Of a stretch of 64,000 nt of DNA, positions 34,885 to 41,672 are shown in pieces; position 1 is the first letter of the stretch; every line of letters begins with the position of its first letter. The DNA is from Ralstonia sp. 25mfcol4.1 (GTDB taxonomy: Bacteria > Pseudomonadota > Gammaproteobacteria > Burkholderiales > Burkholderiaceae). The notes beneath the pieces are model-generated. The model saw only the letters and a program-made list of their open reading frames with translations. It was not told where the DNA came from and ran no database searches. The translations under genes and the position numbers were made by a program. The stretch covers positions 186,001 to 250,000 of the forward strand of contig NZ_FNJO01000006.1 in the NCBI RefSeq assembly GCF_900104095.1, given 5' to 3'.

Positions 34885-34928
34885 GGGCTTTCAGCGGGCT
34901 TTAGGCGGGCTTTAGGCGGGCTTTAGGC
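34885..34928 (+). repeat. Four tandem copies of an 11-bp unit
   Basis: GGGCTTTAGGC occurs three times in exact tandem (34896-34906, 34907-34917, 34918-34928), preceded by a degenerate copy GGGCTTTCAGC (34885-34895). The 11-bp period equals one helical turn, so copy-number change by slippage would shift spacing in the hydrolase promoter region by whole turns. No known protein site is recognised in the unit. Confidence 0.85.
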
Positions 34929-34984
34929 GGATGCTGGCAGGGGCTTCCGGGATGTCCGCGCGCCGTGTCGCGGCGGCCCGACGC

Positions 34985-35000
34985 CTATACGAAGGCATAG
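34985..35000. promoter_or_regulatory. Motif copy C (CTATACGAAGGCATAG) before the response regulator pair
   Basis: CTATACGAAGGCATAG lies 61 bp upstream of the TTG start at 35061. Its outer CTAT/ATAG ends form an inverted repeat. It shares GAAGGYATAG with copies A and B. This position fits autoregulation of the response regulators. Confidence 0.42.
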
Positions 35001-35060
35001 TGTTGGCCACCGATGCGGGCCGCTACCATTGCGCCATGAGATTGTTGTGAGGTACCGGCC

Positions 35061-35477
35061 TTGGCCAAGAAACTGGTTGTCGCCATCATCGACGACGACG
35101 ATTCCATTCGCGCGGCGACTTCCCGGCTGGTCCGTTCGCTGGGCTGGGAGGCGCGCACTTACGCATCGGCTCAGGTCTTTCTGGAGGCTGGCGGGGCGGC
35201 CGAGGCGCATTGCATCCTGTCCGACGTCCAGATGCCCAAGATCAGCGGGCTGGAGATGCTGCGCACCCTGAACGCGCAGGGCAGTCAGGTTCCGGTAATA
35301 TTCATCACCGCGTTCTGCACCGATGCCATCCGCCGCGAAGCCTCGCGTGCCGGCGCGCAGGCATGTCTGTGCAAACCGGTCGATGGCGCGGCCGTCCAGC
35401 GATTCCTGGAAGATGTGGCGTCCGGCGCGCTTGCGCCGCGCCCCGAGACCGCGCCCGGAACGAAAGTGAATCCATGA
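35061..35477 (+). CDS. Receiver-only response regulator (FixJ-like receiver)
   Basis: The 138-residue product is a single receiver domain. The acidic pocket is IIDDDDSIR, the phosphoacceptor Asp is residue 55 (LSDVQMPKISG), the Thr switch is in FITAF, and the Lys is in CKPVDG. No output domain follows. The start codon is TTG, chosen because the conserved VVAIIDDDD begins only six residues later and a GAGG lies upstream. The stop overlaps the ATG of the next regulator. It may be a phosphate sink or a phosphotransfer partner for the following LuxR-type protein, as seen in other tandem FixJ-type pairs. Confidence 0.88.
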   Translation: MAKKLVVAIIDDDDSIRAATSRLVRSLGWEARTYASAQVFLEAGGAAEAHCILSDVQMPKISGLEMLRTLNAQGSQVPVIFITAFCTDAIRREASRAGAQACLCKPVDGAAVQRFLEDVASGALAPRPETAPGTKVNP

Positions 35478-36127
35478 ATACAGCGATCCCGTCCGGAGAA
35501 GGGGTGTCGGTGGTCTACGTGGTGGACGACGACGAGTCCATGCGCCGCGCGGTGTCAATGCTGCTGCGCTCGGTCGGCTACCAGGTCGAAACCTTCGCCT
35601 CAGCCACGGATTTCCTGGCGGCGCCCAGGCCGGACATCCCCAGCTGCCTGATCCTCGACGTCCGGCTGAAGGGCCAGAGCGGCCTGGCGGTGCAGGAACA
35701 GTTCGCGGCCAGCAAGATGCCGATCCCGATCATCTTCATGACGGCCCACGGCGACATCGCCATGTCGGTCAAGGCCATGAAGGCCGGCGCGATGGACTTC
35801 CTGGCCAAACCGTTCCGCGACCAGGACATGCTGGACGCGGTCGAAAGCGCCCTGACCCGCGACGCCGCCCGGCGCCAGACGGACACCCGCGACGCCGACC
35901 TGCGCCAACGCTACGAAGAACTGACCCCCCGCGAAAAAGAGGTCATGGCCTACGTGGTGCGCGGCCTGCTGAACAAGCAGATTGCCGCCGAACTGACGCT
36001 CAGCGAAATCACCATCAAGATCCACCGCGCCCAGGCCATGAAGAAAATGGGCGCCCGCTCGCTGGCCGACTTCGTGCTCAAGGCCGAAGCGCTAGGCATC
36101 ATCGATTCGACGCGGAACGGGGTGTAG
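35474..36127 (+). CDS. LuxR-type response regulator, FixJ/TodT-like
   Basis: The 217-residue protein has a receiver domain with phosphoacceptor Asp62 (LILDVRLKGQSG) and FMTAHGD and AKPF switch/Lys segments. A C-terminal GerE/LuxR helix-turn-helix follows: LTPREKEVMAYVVRGLLNKQIAAELTLSEITIKIHRAQAMKKM. This matches the FixJ/StyR/TodT group. Its start overlaps the stop of the receiver-only gene (ATGA at 35474-35477). The orphan PAS kinase at 22.7-24.2 kb has the HisKA form that usually partners such regulators, so these are the likely pair, and the shared motif in three promoters of the region is a possible binding site. Confidence 0.92.
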   Translation: MNTAIPSGEGVSVVYVVDDDESMRRAVSMLLRSVGYQVETFASATDFLAAPRPDIPSCLILDVRLKGQSGLAVQEQFAASKMPIPIIFMTAHGDIAMSVKAMKAGAMDFLAKPFRDQDMLDAVESALTRDAARRQTDTRDADLRQRYEELTPREKEVMAYVVRGLLNKQIAAELTLSEITIKIHRAQAMKKMGARSLADFVLKAEALGIIDSTRNGV

Positions 36128-36318
36128 GCAGATGGTCTGCCCGCTGGGCGTTGCCGTTAGAGCAGCATTCGCACCTGTCGAACATCGGTAATCCACGATC
36201 TTTCGAGAAAGCTGGCGATCTTTTGCGATGCGCCAGATGGAATGGTTTTCTCTGTTTTGCGAAGACACGAATACGGGTAGCGTGCGGCGCACAGTAACGT
36301 GCGTTGCAACGAGATCCC

Positions 36319-36429
36319 ATGTCAGCAAACGAATTTGAGGCCGTGCGTCGCGGCCCGGCAGGGCCTTTGATCGGCCTTTGCGTCTGTTGTCCAGTATTGC
36401 GCAGTGTGGTGCGGAGCCTGCGGCGATGA
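36319..36429 (+). CDS. Possible short ORF overlapping the effector start (36 aa)
   Basis: An ATG at 36319 opens 36 codons (MSANEFEAVRRGPAG...VVRSLRR) whose TGA overlaps the ATG of the large hydrolase gene (ATGA at 36426-36429). The overlap is of the type that couples translation, and the same arrangement joins the genes of the second effector cassette. No clear ribosome-binding sequence precedes it and no family is recognised. The remainder of the 36128-36425 interval shows nothing else. Confidence 0.25.
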   Translation: MSANEFEAVRRGPAGPLIGLCVCCPVLRSVVRSLRR

Positions 36430-38792
36430 AAGCGACCGCCGTACCCAATAAGCCACTGGTCCCGCTGAAGCCACTCCGCTTCACCTTCCCCCTGCGAAAA
36501 AAGGCCACAAAGGACGGCGCGCCAGGCGTCGAGATTACGGACGAGCACGAGTTCCACCGCCTGCTCCGACGTGAGCCGGGCGGCGCCTTTGCAGTCAGCG
36601 CCCATGGCATGTGGCACGGCGGCATTCATATCACCGAAGCAGGCGCAGGACAGTTCCTCGACCTGACCGGCGGCGTGCTGGCGATGGCCGACGGCGAAGT
36701 CGTGGCGTGGAGACTTGATCGAACCTGTCCGGTTACCGAGCTTCCCGGCAACGGCCAGCAGTCCGCCAGCCAGGCTTGCTACAACACGGGGTTCGCGCTG
36801 GTGCGCCACAAGATGGAGTTTCCACGCGGCACCTGGCTGACCTTCTACAGCCTGTACATGCACCTGCAGGATCTGGCTGGCTACGAGAACAAGAAGACGT
36901 TGTCCCGCCCGGCCCATTGGTCGCCGGAGTTCAAGGTCACGACGTTCGCCCGGGATCGGCAACGCCCCAGGCCCGGCCTGCGCGCTGCGCCCGCCGAGCA
37001 GAAGGGCCTGCGCGTGCGGTCCGCACGGGCCGGCGGCACGGCGCTTGGCATCCTGCCGCAGGGCACACAGTTCAGTATCAGCGAGCGCACTGGCAACTGG
37101 GGAAAGATCGCACGCAGCGGCCCGCCGATTCCGCCCCGTGTTGGAGACTTCGTGGCGCCCGATGCTGCGGTCGGCGGCTGGGTATTTCTGGGGCGCGAAA
37201 ATGGTGGACAGGTGGTCGAGGAATTCATGCCCGACACCGCGCTCGACTGCATAGTCGTTCCTCCAAAACCGATCAGGGTCAAAGCGGGCCAGTTGCTGGG
37301 CCACCTCGGCCGGTACGACTCGCTCAATCATTCGGCGCCCACCCGCATGGTTCATATCGAGTTCTTCTGCGGCGAAGACATCAAGACCTTTCTTCAGACG
37401 AGCCGAGCCTGGATCCAGGAACACTCGCCGCATCCCGCGCGCTGGAAGGCGTTGGGGTTACCCGGCGAAGCCACGCTGCTGCGTATCGACAGGCGAACAA
37501 AGCTCTATAAGGCAGCCCATCAGGAGGGAAAGGACGCTCCGCGCACCGATGTCGTCCAAATGCTGTCGCTAGCGGAACTGGGCCGGCGAAAGGAACACAA
37601 GTTCACGGAGACCAGCCCCGGCGCGGACAACCTGAAGCTGAACTGGTGGAAAGTGCACAGCGCCAACATGCTCGGCAACGAAATCAGCGGCTGGGTACGA
37701 GAACAGAATTTCGCGGGCGGTCGCGTCACGCGCGAGTATCCGCAGGATTGGGTGGATTTCCAGACCATCGAGGGTGCGCATGACCCCGCCCATACGCTAT
37801 GCGCCAAATCAAAAGCGTACGTCGACTATGCCTGCGACAAGGACATGCCGGCCACCGCAGCGCTGGACAAACTTAGTCCGCTAATGAAAAGCGTCTATCA
37901 GGCAATTTGCCCCGGCAGTAACGGCGAGCGAGCCATCGACGAGCTATGCGTGGCCGCGAAAGACCGATGGCAGTCGCTGCGTGCATCGCGCCTGATTATC
38001 CGGCACGAAAGCGAATGGGCCAACGCATCCAAATGGAAATCGCTGACCGCGGAACTCGAAAAGGAGACGGGGGCGAATGCCCAGTACGCAGCCGAGCAAC
38101 GGCGTATCGAGAAACTGGTGTGGTGGGAGGAGGTCAAGGCAAGACTGCCTGATTTACCCGGTCCGGCGGTGTTTCATATGCATCCGGTGGGGGTGGTGGG
38201 GAATTTCTTCGTGGATATGCGTGTGCATGATTTCATTCGGAGAATCGGGGATGTTATCGCGCACGGAGAGGGTAACTATGAGTCTTACAACACCGGCACT
38301 ATCAACCACAAAGTGGTTCACTCGTTCGTAAATCCGCCCCAAGGCACGATAACCAAGAAATCGATCGACGCCATACTCGAGGCCGCTAAATTACATCCAA
38401 CAGATACAAACCGAATATTTGCGGCGGGAAAGTATCAGGTGACTAAATCTACCTTGGCCCAAGGCAAGATCGCATTACAGTTGACCGGGGAAGAAGTGTT
38501 CGACCATGCGATGCAAGAACGTCTCTTTAGCGAGTTTCTTATTGAAAAGGCGGGCAAGGGAGGGCTCGCGAAATTCGTAAAGCGAGGGATTGGCTCTATC
38601 GATGATGCTCAATTTGCTGCATCACAGGAGTGGGCATCCATCGCCGCGCCAAAAGGTCGAACAAGATGGGGCAAGAGTGTCTCTGACGGAAACCAATCCT
38701 ACTACGATGAGCCGCCGAACTTTGCCAATCCGGAGTCCACAAAAATGTTACGTGAGATATTAGAAGAGATATCAGAGTATTGGAAAGTGTAG
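36426..38792 (+). CDS. Multidomain peptidoglycan hydrolase, candidate T6SS effector
   Basis: The 788-residue protein has no signal peptide. Residues ~35-155 resemble the first half of an M23 peptidase (HGMWHGGIHI, then LTFYSLYMHL). Residues ~195-285 form an SH3-like insert (LRVRSARAGGTALGILP...GNWGKIA...WVFLG). The M23 part then resumes with IRVKAGQLLGHLGRYDS and MVHIEFF (~300-340). A second SH3-like segment (~370-460) and a helical linker follow. The C-terminal part (~605-740) looks like a lysozyme-type muramidase: IAHGEGNYESYNTG, with presumed catalytic Glu615, and FAAGKYQVTKSTL. Two wall-cleaving domains without a signal, followed by secreted immunity-like genes, fit a T6SS effector such as the dual amidase/lysozyme TseP. 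GC falls sharply in the last 600 bp. Confidence 0.75.
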   Translation: MKATAVPNKPLVPLKPLRFTFPLRKKATKDGAPGVEITDEHEFHRLLRREPGGAFAVSAHGMWHGGIHITEAGAGQFLDLTGGVLAMADGEVVAWRLDRTCPVTELPGNGQQSASQACYNTGFALVRHKMEFPRGTWLTFYSLYMHLQDLAGYENKKTLSRPAHWSPEFKVTTFARDRQRPRPGLRAAPAEQKGLRVRSARAGGTALGILPQGTQFSISERTGNWGKIARSGPPIPPRVGDFVAPDAAVGGWVFLGRENGGQVVEEFMPDTALDCIVVPPKPIRVKAGQLLGHLGRYDSLNHSAPTRMVHIEFFCGEDIKTFLQTSRAWIQEHSPHPARWKALGLPGEATLLRIDRRTKLYKAAHQEGKDAPRTDVVQMLSLAELGRRKEHKFTETSPGADNLKLNWWKVHSANMLGNEISGWVREQNFAGGRVTREYPQDWVDFQTIEGAHDPAHTLCAKSKAYVDYACDKDMPATAALDKLSPLMKSVYQAICPGSNGERAIDELCVAAKDRWQSLRASRLIIRHESEWANASKWKSLTAELEKETGANAQYAAEQRRIEKLVWWEEVKARLPDLPGPAVFHMHPVGVVGNFFVDMRVHDFIRRIGDVIAHGEGNYESYNTGTINHKVVHSFVNPPQGTITKKSIDAILEAAKLHPTDTNRIFAAGKYQVTKSTLAQGKIALQLTGEEVFDHAMQERLFSEFLIEKAGKGGLAKFVKRGIGSIDDAQFAASQEWASIAAPKGRTRWGKSVSDGNQSYYDEPPNFANPESTKMLREILEEISEYWKV

Positions 38793-38800
38793 GTGCGCAT

Positions 38801-39175
38801 ATGAAAAGAAAGCTCCTCATTTTCGTAACCATCGGACTGTTCGGTGTAACCGCGCGAGCCGACTGCGTCATCGATAGTACTCCACCTACTTTGCCTCAGT
38901 TCATGCAGCAGGAAAATTACTCATCAGTCCGCGAAAAATTACTTTCGGCGGGGTGGACGCCATATCGAGCTCCTGAAGCGCTGCCCTGTGCGGCCGAAGA
39001 CGAACGATGCAAAGATCGACCGGAAATGCTCGCCTGTTCCGGAGTTCAATTGGCGCCGTGCGCGTGGCTGTGGCAGAAAAATAAGGTATTTATCGTGGTA
39101 GGTACGATTTACGAAGTAGAGGATGAGCGATTTACAGGCGTCGGCGTTTATCACGAGTGCCCGCCATCGGAATAG
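38801..39175 (+). CDS. Secreted immunity-like protein 1
   Basis: The 124-residue product has a signal peptide (KRKLLIFVTIGLFGVTARA) and a mature Cys-rich domain. Its core is YSSVREKLLSAGWTPYRAPEALPC, then CKDRPEMLACSGV, then PCAWLWQKN and a final strand pair ending in YHEC. The six or so Cys suggest disulfides and a periplasmic location. It follows the hydrolase gene by 8 bp, as expected for the immunity partner of a periplasm-acting lysozyme-type toxin. Two further copies lie downstream. No named immunity family is recognised. The gene is AT-rich for this genome. Confidence 0.7.
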   Translation: MKRKLLIFVTIGLFGVTARADCVIDSTPPTLPQFMQQENYSSVREKLLSAGWTPYRAPEALPCAAEDERCKDRPEMLACSGVQLAPCAWLWQKNKVFIVVGTIYEVEDERFTGVGVYHECPPSE

Positions 39176-39232
39176 ATTTGGCTATGGCGTTTTGACGAGA
39201 TCTCGCCATATTGAAGCTAGGAAAAACCTCCG

Positions 39233-39600
39233 ATGAAAAGAAAGCTCATTTCTATATTGGCGATCGTGTTTCAAACGGAAATCTACGCAAAAGTGACATT
39301 GAGAAGATTCGAGACGTGCCCCACATCGCGATTGATGAACGATATTCCAGTGTACGCCAAAAACTACTTTCCGCGGGATGGTCACCGTATCGCGCTCCTA
39401 ATGCGCTTCCATATGAACTCGACGATAAATGCTGCGCGAATCGTCCGGAAGTGCTTGCATGTTCTGGTGTTGGAGTGGGTCCCTGCGCCTGGCTATGGAA
39501 GAAAAATGGAATGATACTCATCGTTGATACGCTTGCAGATGTTGGTGATGAACTCTTCGTCGGCATTGGGCAGTACTATGGATGCGCAGATCCCGCCTAG
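39233..39600 (+). pseudogene. Immunity-like copy 2, frameshifted in the signal-peptide region
   Basis: A signal-peptide start nearly identical to copy 1 (ATG 39233, MKRKLISILAIVF...) runs in one frame, while the conserved domain (IEKIRDVPHIAIDERYSSVRQKLLSAGWSPYRAP...CAWLWKKNG...YYGC) runs in another from about 39285 to 39600. Joining them needs one indel near 39283-39300. As written, the domain would lack export unless a downstream start is used without a signal. Homology with copy 1 is obvious over the whole domain. Either this is a decayed duplicate or a sequencing indel in an A-rich stretch (GCAAAAG). Confidence 0.7.
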
Positions 39601-39944
39601 ATCGAATCTAACGCTCAGCTTCTTGCATGTTAATGCGGGTGCTGCCTGTACGGTCGAGAAAATCCGCGATTATCCAAAGGTAAGGGTTGGCGAAAAATAC
39701 TCCAAAGTACGGCAACAACTAATCGCGACCGGCTGGACGCCGTATAAAGCATCCCATGCGCTTCCATGTGAATCGTATGATTTGCGCTGCAAAGACCGCC
39801 CAGAGATGATCGCGTGTTCGGGCGTGAGTTAGGGCCCTGTGGTTGGCTGTGGAAAAAAATAGAATGATGCTTGTCGTGAGTACGTTGGCCGATACGGACG
39901 ACGAAATTTTCCAAAGCATCTCCCAATATCACGGATGCGACTGA
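39601..39944 (+). pseudogene. Immunity-like copy 3, multiply disrupted
   Basis: A third copy of the domain begins with a poor signal-like start (LSFLHVNAGAACTVEKIRDYPKV), then KYSKVRQQLIATGWTPYKASHALPC and CKDRPEMIACSGV. It stops at 39830-39832. The expected next part (GPCGWLWKKN, then MMLVVSTLADTDDEIFQSISQYHGC) is present but shifted twice, at about 39830 and in the A7 run near 39858. No intact start with signal is visible, so it is a pseudogene at both ends. Confidence 0.7.
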
Positions 39945-40027
39945 TCTGGTGAGAACCAATTCGACGGAGGCACATGTAATTGCAGTGAGTCACCGGATTC
40001 CGCCTGAATACGGAGGAATCGACGCAG

Positions 40028-40156
40028 ATGTGGAAGAATAATTTCTTGATCGTAGTAATCCTCTTGTCGGTTCCTGCAGTTTCCCAAGCATTTTGCTTTC
40101 AAAGCATACACGGTTGGGCGGAAGCTCCGGACGCTCGATCGTTTCCAATCACGTAA
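40028..40156 (+). CDS. Short secreted-type ORF, possible gene fragment (42 aa)
   Basis: A 42-codon frame starts with a good signal peptide (MWKNNFLIVVILLSVPAVSQA) followed by only ~20 residues (FCFQSIHGWAEAPDARSFPIT). It lies at the end of the immunity array in the same low-GC DNA. The mature part does not match the array's domain. It may be the 5' remnant of another secreted gene cut off by the efflux operon boundary at 40179. Confidence 0.35.
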   Translation: MWKNNFLIVVILLSVPAVSQAFCFQSIHGWAEAPDARSFPIT

Positions 40157-40178
40157 AGAAAAGGAAAAACAACCAGTT

Positions 40179-41672
40179 CTACTGGAATCCAGTGCCCGTC
40201 CCCTCCCACCCCCCGCCCAACGCCCGGAACAGCGACACGCTGGCCGCCAACTGCCTCCGGTGCACGGCTTCCAGCGCGCGGGCGTCGGTCAGGGCGGCGG
40301 CTTGCACGACGTTGACGTCGAGGTAGGCGGCGGCGCCCTTGCGGTAGCGGTCGATGGCCTGTTGCAGGGCGCGGCGGGACGCGGTGACAGCGGCTTGCTG
40401 GCTGGCGGCTTCATGGTCCAGCAGTCGTAGCGCGGCGTAGTTGTCTTCCACGTCCTGTACGGCCTTGAGCACCGTTTCGCGATAGTCGGCGGCGCTGGCG
40501 TCGAACTGGGCGCGGGCGCTGTCCACGCCGGCCTGGCGCTTGCCGCCGTCGAATATCGTTGCGGCCAGGGCCGGGCCCACGGCCCAGAAGCGGCTTGGCG
40601 CGGTCAGCCAGCCGGCCAGCCCCGAGCTTTCGAGTCCGCCGTTCAGGTTCAGCATCAGCGTCGGGAAGAAGGCCGCGCGGGCCACGCCGATCTGCGCATT
40701 GGCGGCGGCGACGCGGCGCTCGGCGGCCGCGATGTCGGGGCGGCGCTGCAGCAGGGTGGCGGGCACGGCGGCCGGGGTGGCGGGCAGGGCGATATCGGCG
40801 CTCGCGGTGCCGGCGATGTTCGCGGCGTCGGCGGGGAGTGCCGGCAGCGCAAACGTGCTGGCGGGTTCGCCCACCAGCGTGGCCAGTGCATGCAGCAACT
40901 GGGTGCGCGCCAGTTGCAGGTCGGCCAGTTGGGCTCGTGTGCTTTCCACCTGAGCCTGCGCCTGCGCGACATCGCCTTCGGCGGCGATGCCGCCCTTGTA
41001 GCGGTTGGTCACCAGTTGCAGCACCGACGCGTATGCGTCCACGGTCTGCTGAAGCAATGCGGCCTCGCGGTCGAGCGACCGGATACCAAAGTAATCGATC
41101 GCGGCTTCGGCCTGCAGGCTCAGGCGGACGGCGGCTACGTCGTCGGCGCTGGCCTGCAGCCTCGCTTTCGCGGCATCGACGTTGTTGCCGATGCGCCCGA
41201 ACAGGTCGGGTTCCCAACTGGCGCCGAGGCCCAGCAGGTGATCGCGCGTTGTTTTTCCAGCCCGCGAGTGCCCGAGTACGTTGGCCGACAGGTGCGTGCT
41301 CGTGACGCTGGCCGTGGCGCCGACGGTCGGAAAGTAATCGGCGCGGGCGGCATCTACCTGGGCACGGGCATCGCGCAGCAGGGCCATCGACTTCAGCAGG
41401 CTCTGGTTCGATACGTCGATGCGGGCCAGCAGGGCGTCGAGCGTGGCGTCGTTGTACGCGCGCCACCAGTCCGGCGCGATGGCGTCGTCCGGCTGCGCGC
41501 CCTGGGCGCCGCCGTCCTGGGCTTCGTGATAGGCCGCCGGCAGCGGCATCGCCGGAACGTGATAGGGCACACTGGCGCAGCCGGCCAGCCATGCGCAGGC
41601 CAGTACGATGACGGTGCGGTGGAAGTTGCGATGGAGGGTGCGCTTCATGACCGGTTTCATGGTGAGCGTCAT
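40179..41672 (-). CDS. RND efflux outer membrane lipoprotein (NodT family)
   Basis: The 497-residue outer membrane factor has a lipoprotein signal ending LACAWLAGC. OEP repeats follow: WWRAYNDATLDALLARIDVSNQSLLKSMALLRDARAQVDAAR and a second with QRRPDIAAAERRVAAANAQIGVARAAFFPT. It should form the tunnel for the RND pump encoded upstream. Its ATG at 41672 overlaps the adaptor's stop (ATGA), giving strong evidence for one operon in the order pump, adaptor, outer membrane factor. It is one of two NodT proteins in this window. Confidence 0.93.
   Translation of the reverse strand: MTLTMKPVMKRTLHRNFHRTVIVLACAWLAGCASVPYHVPAMPLPAAYHEAQDGGAQGAQPDDAIAPDWWRAYNDATLDALLARIDVSNQSLLKSMALLRDARAQVDAARADYFPTVGATASVTSTHLSANVLGHSRAGKTTRDHLLGLGASWEPDLFGRIGNNVDAAKARLQASADDVAAVRLSLQAEAAIDYFGIRSLDREAALLQQTVDAYASVLQLVTNRYKGGIAAEGDVAQAQAQVESTRAQLADLQLARTQLLHALATLVGEPASTFALPALPADAANIAGTASADIALPATPAAVPATLLQRRPDIAAAERRVAAANAQIGVARAAFFPTLMLNLNGGLESSGLAGWLTAPSRFWAVGPALAATIFDGGKRQAGVDSARAQFDASAADYRETVLKAVQDVEDNYAALRLLDHEAASQQAAVTASRRALQQAIDRYRKGAAAYLDVNVVQAAALTDARALEAVHRRQLAASVSLFRALGGGWEGTGTGFQ

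Larger units (their letters stand above)
34747..35060. other. Intergenic region between hydrolase and response regulator genes
   Basis: This 314-bp divergent region carries a fourfold 11-bp tandem repeat (34885-34928) and a copy of the shared GAAGGCATAG motif (34985-35000). No gene was seen in it. The latter half is the promoter side of the response regulator pair. Confidence 0.6.

Noticed and set aside
34923-35558. 211-codon minus-strand frame over the receiver gene
   Set aside because: It overlaps clear receiver-domain coding on the plus strand, and its translation is low-complexity Arg/Ala/Gly sequence.
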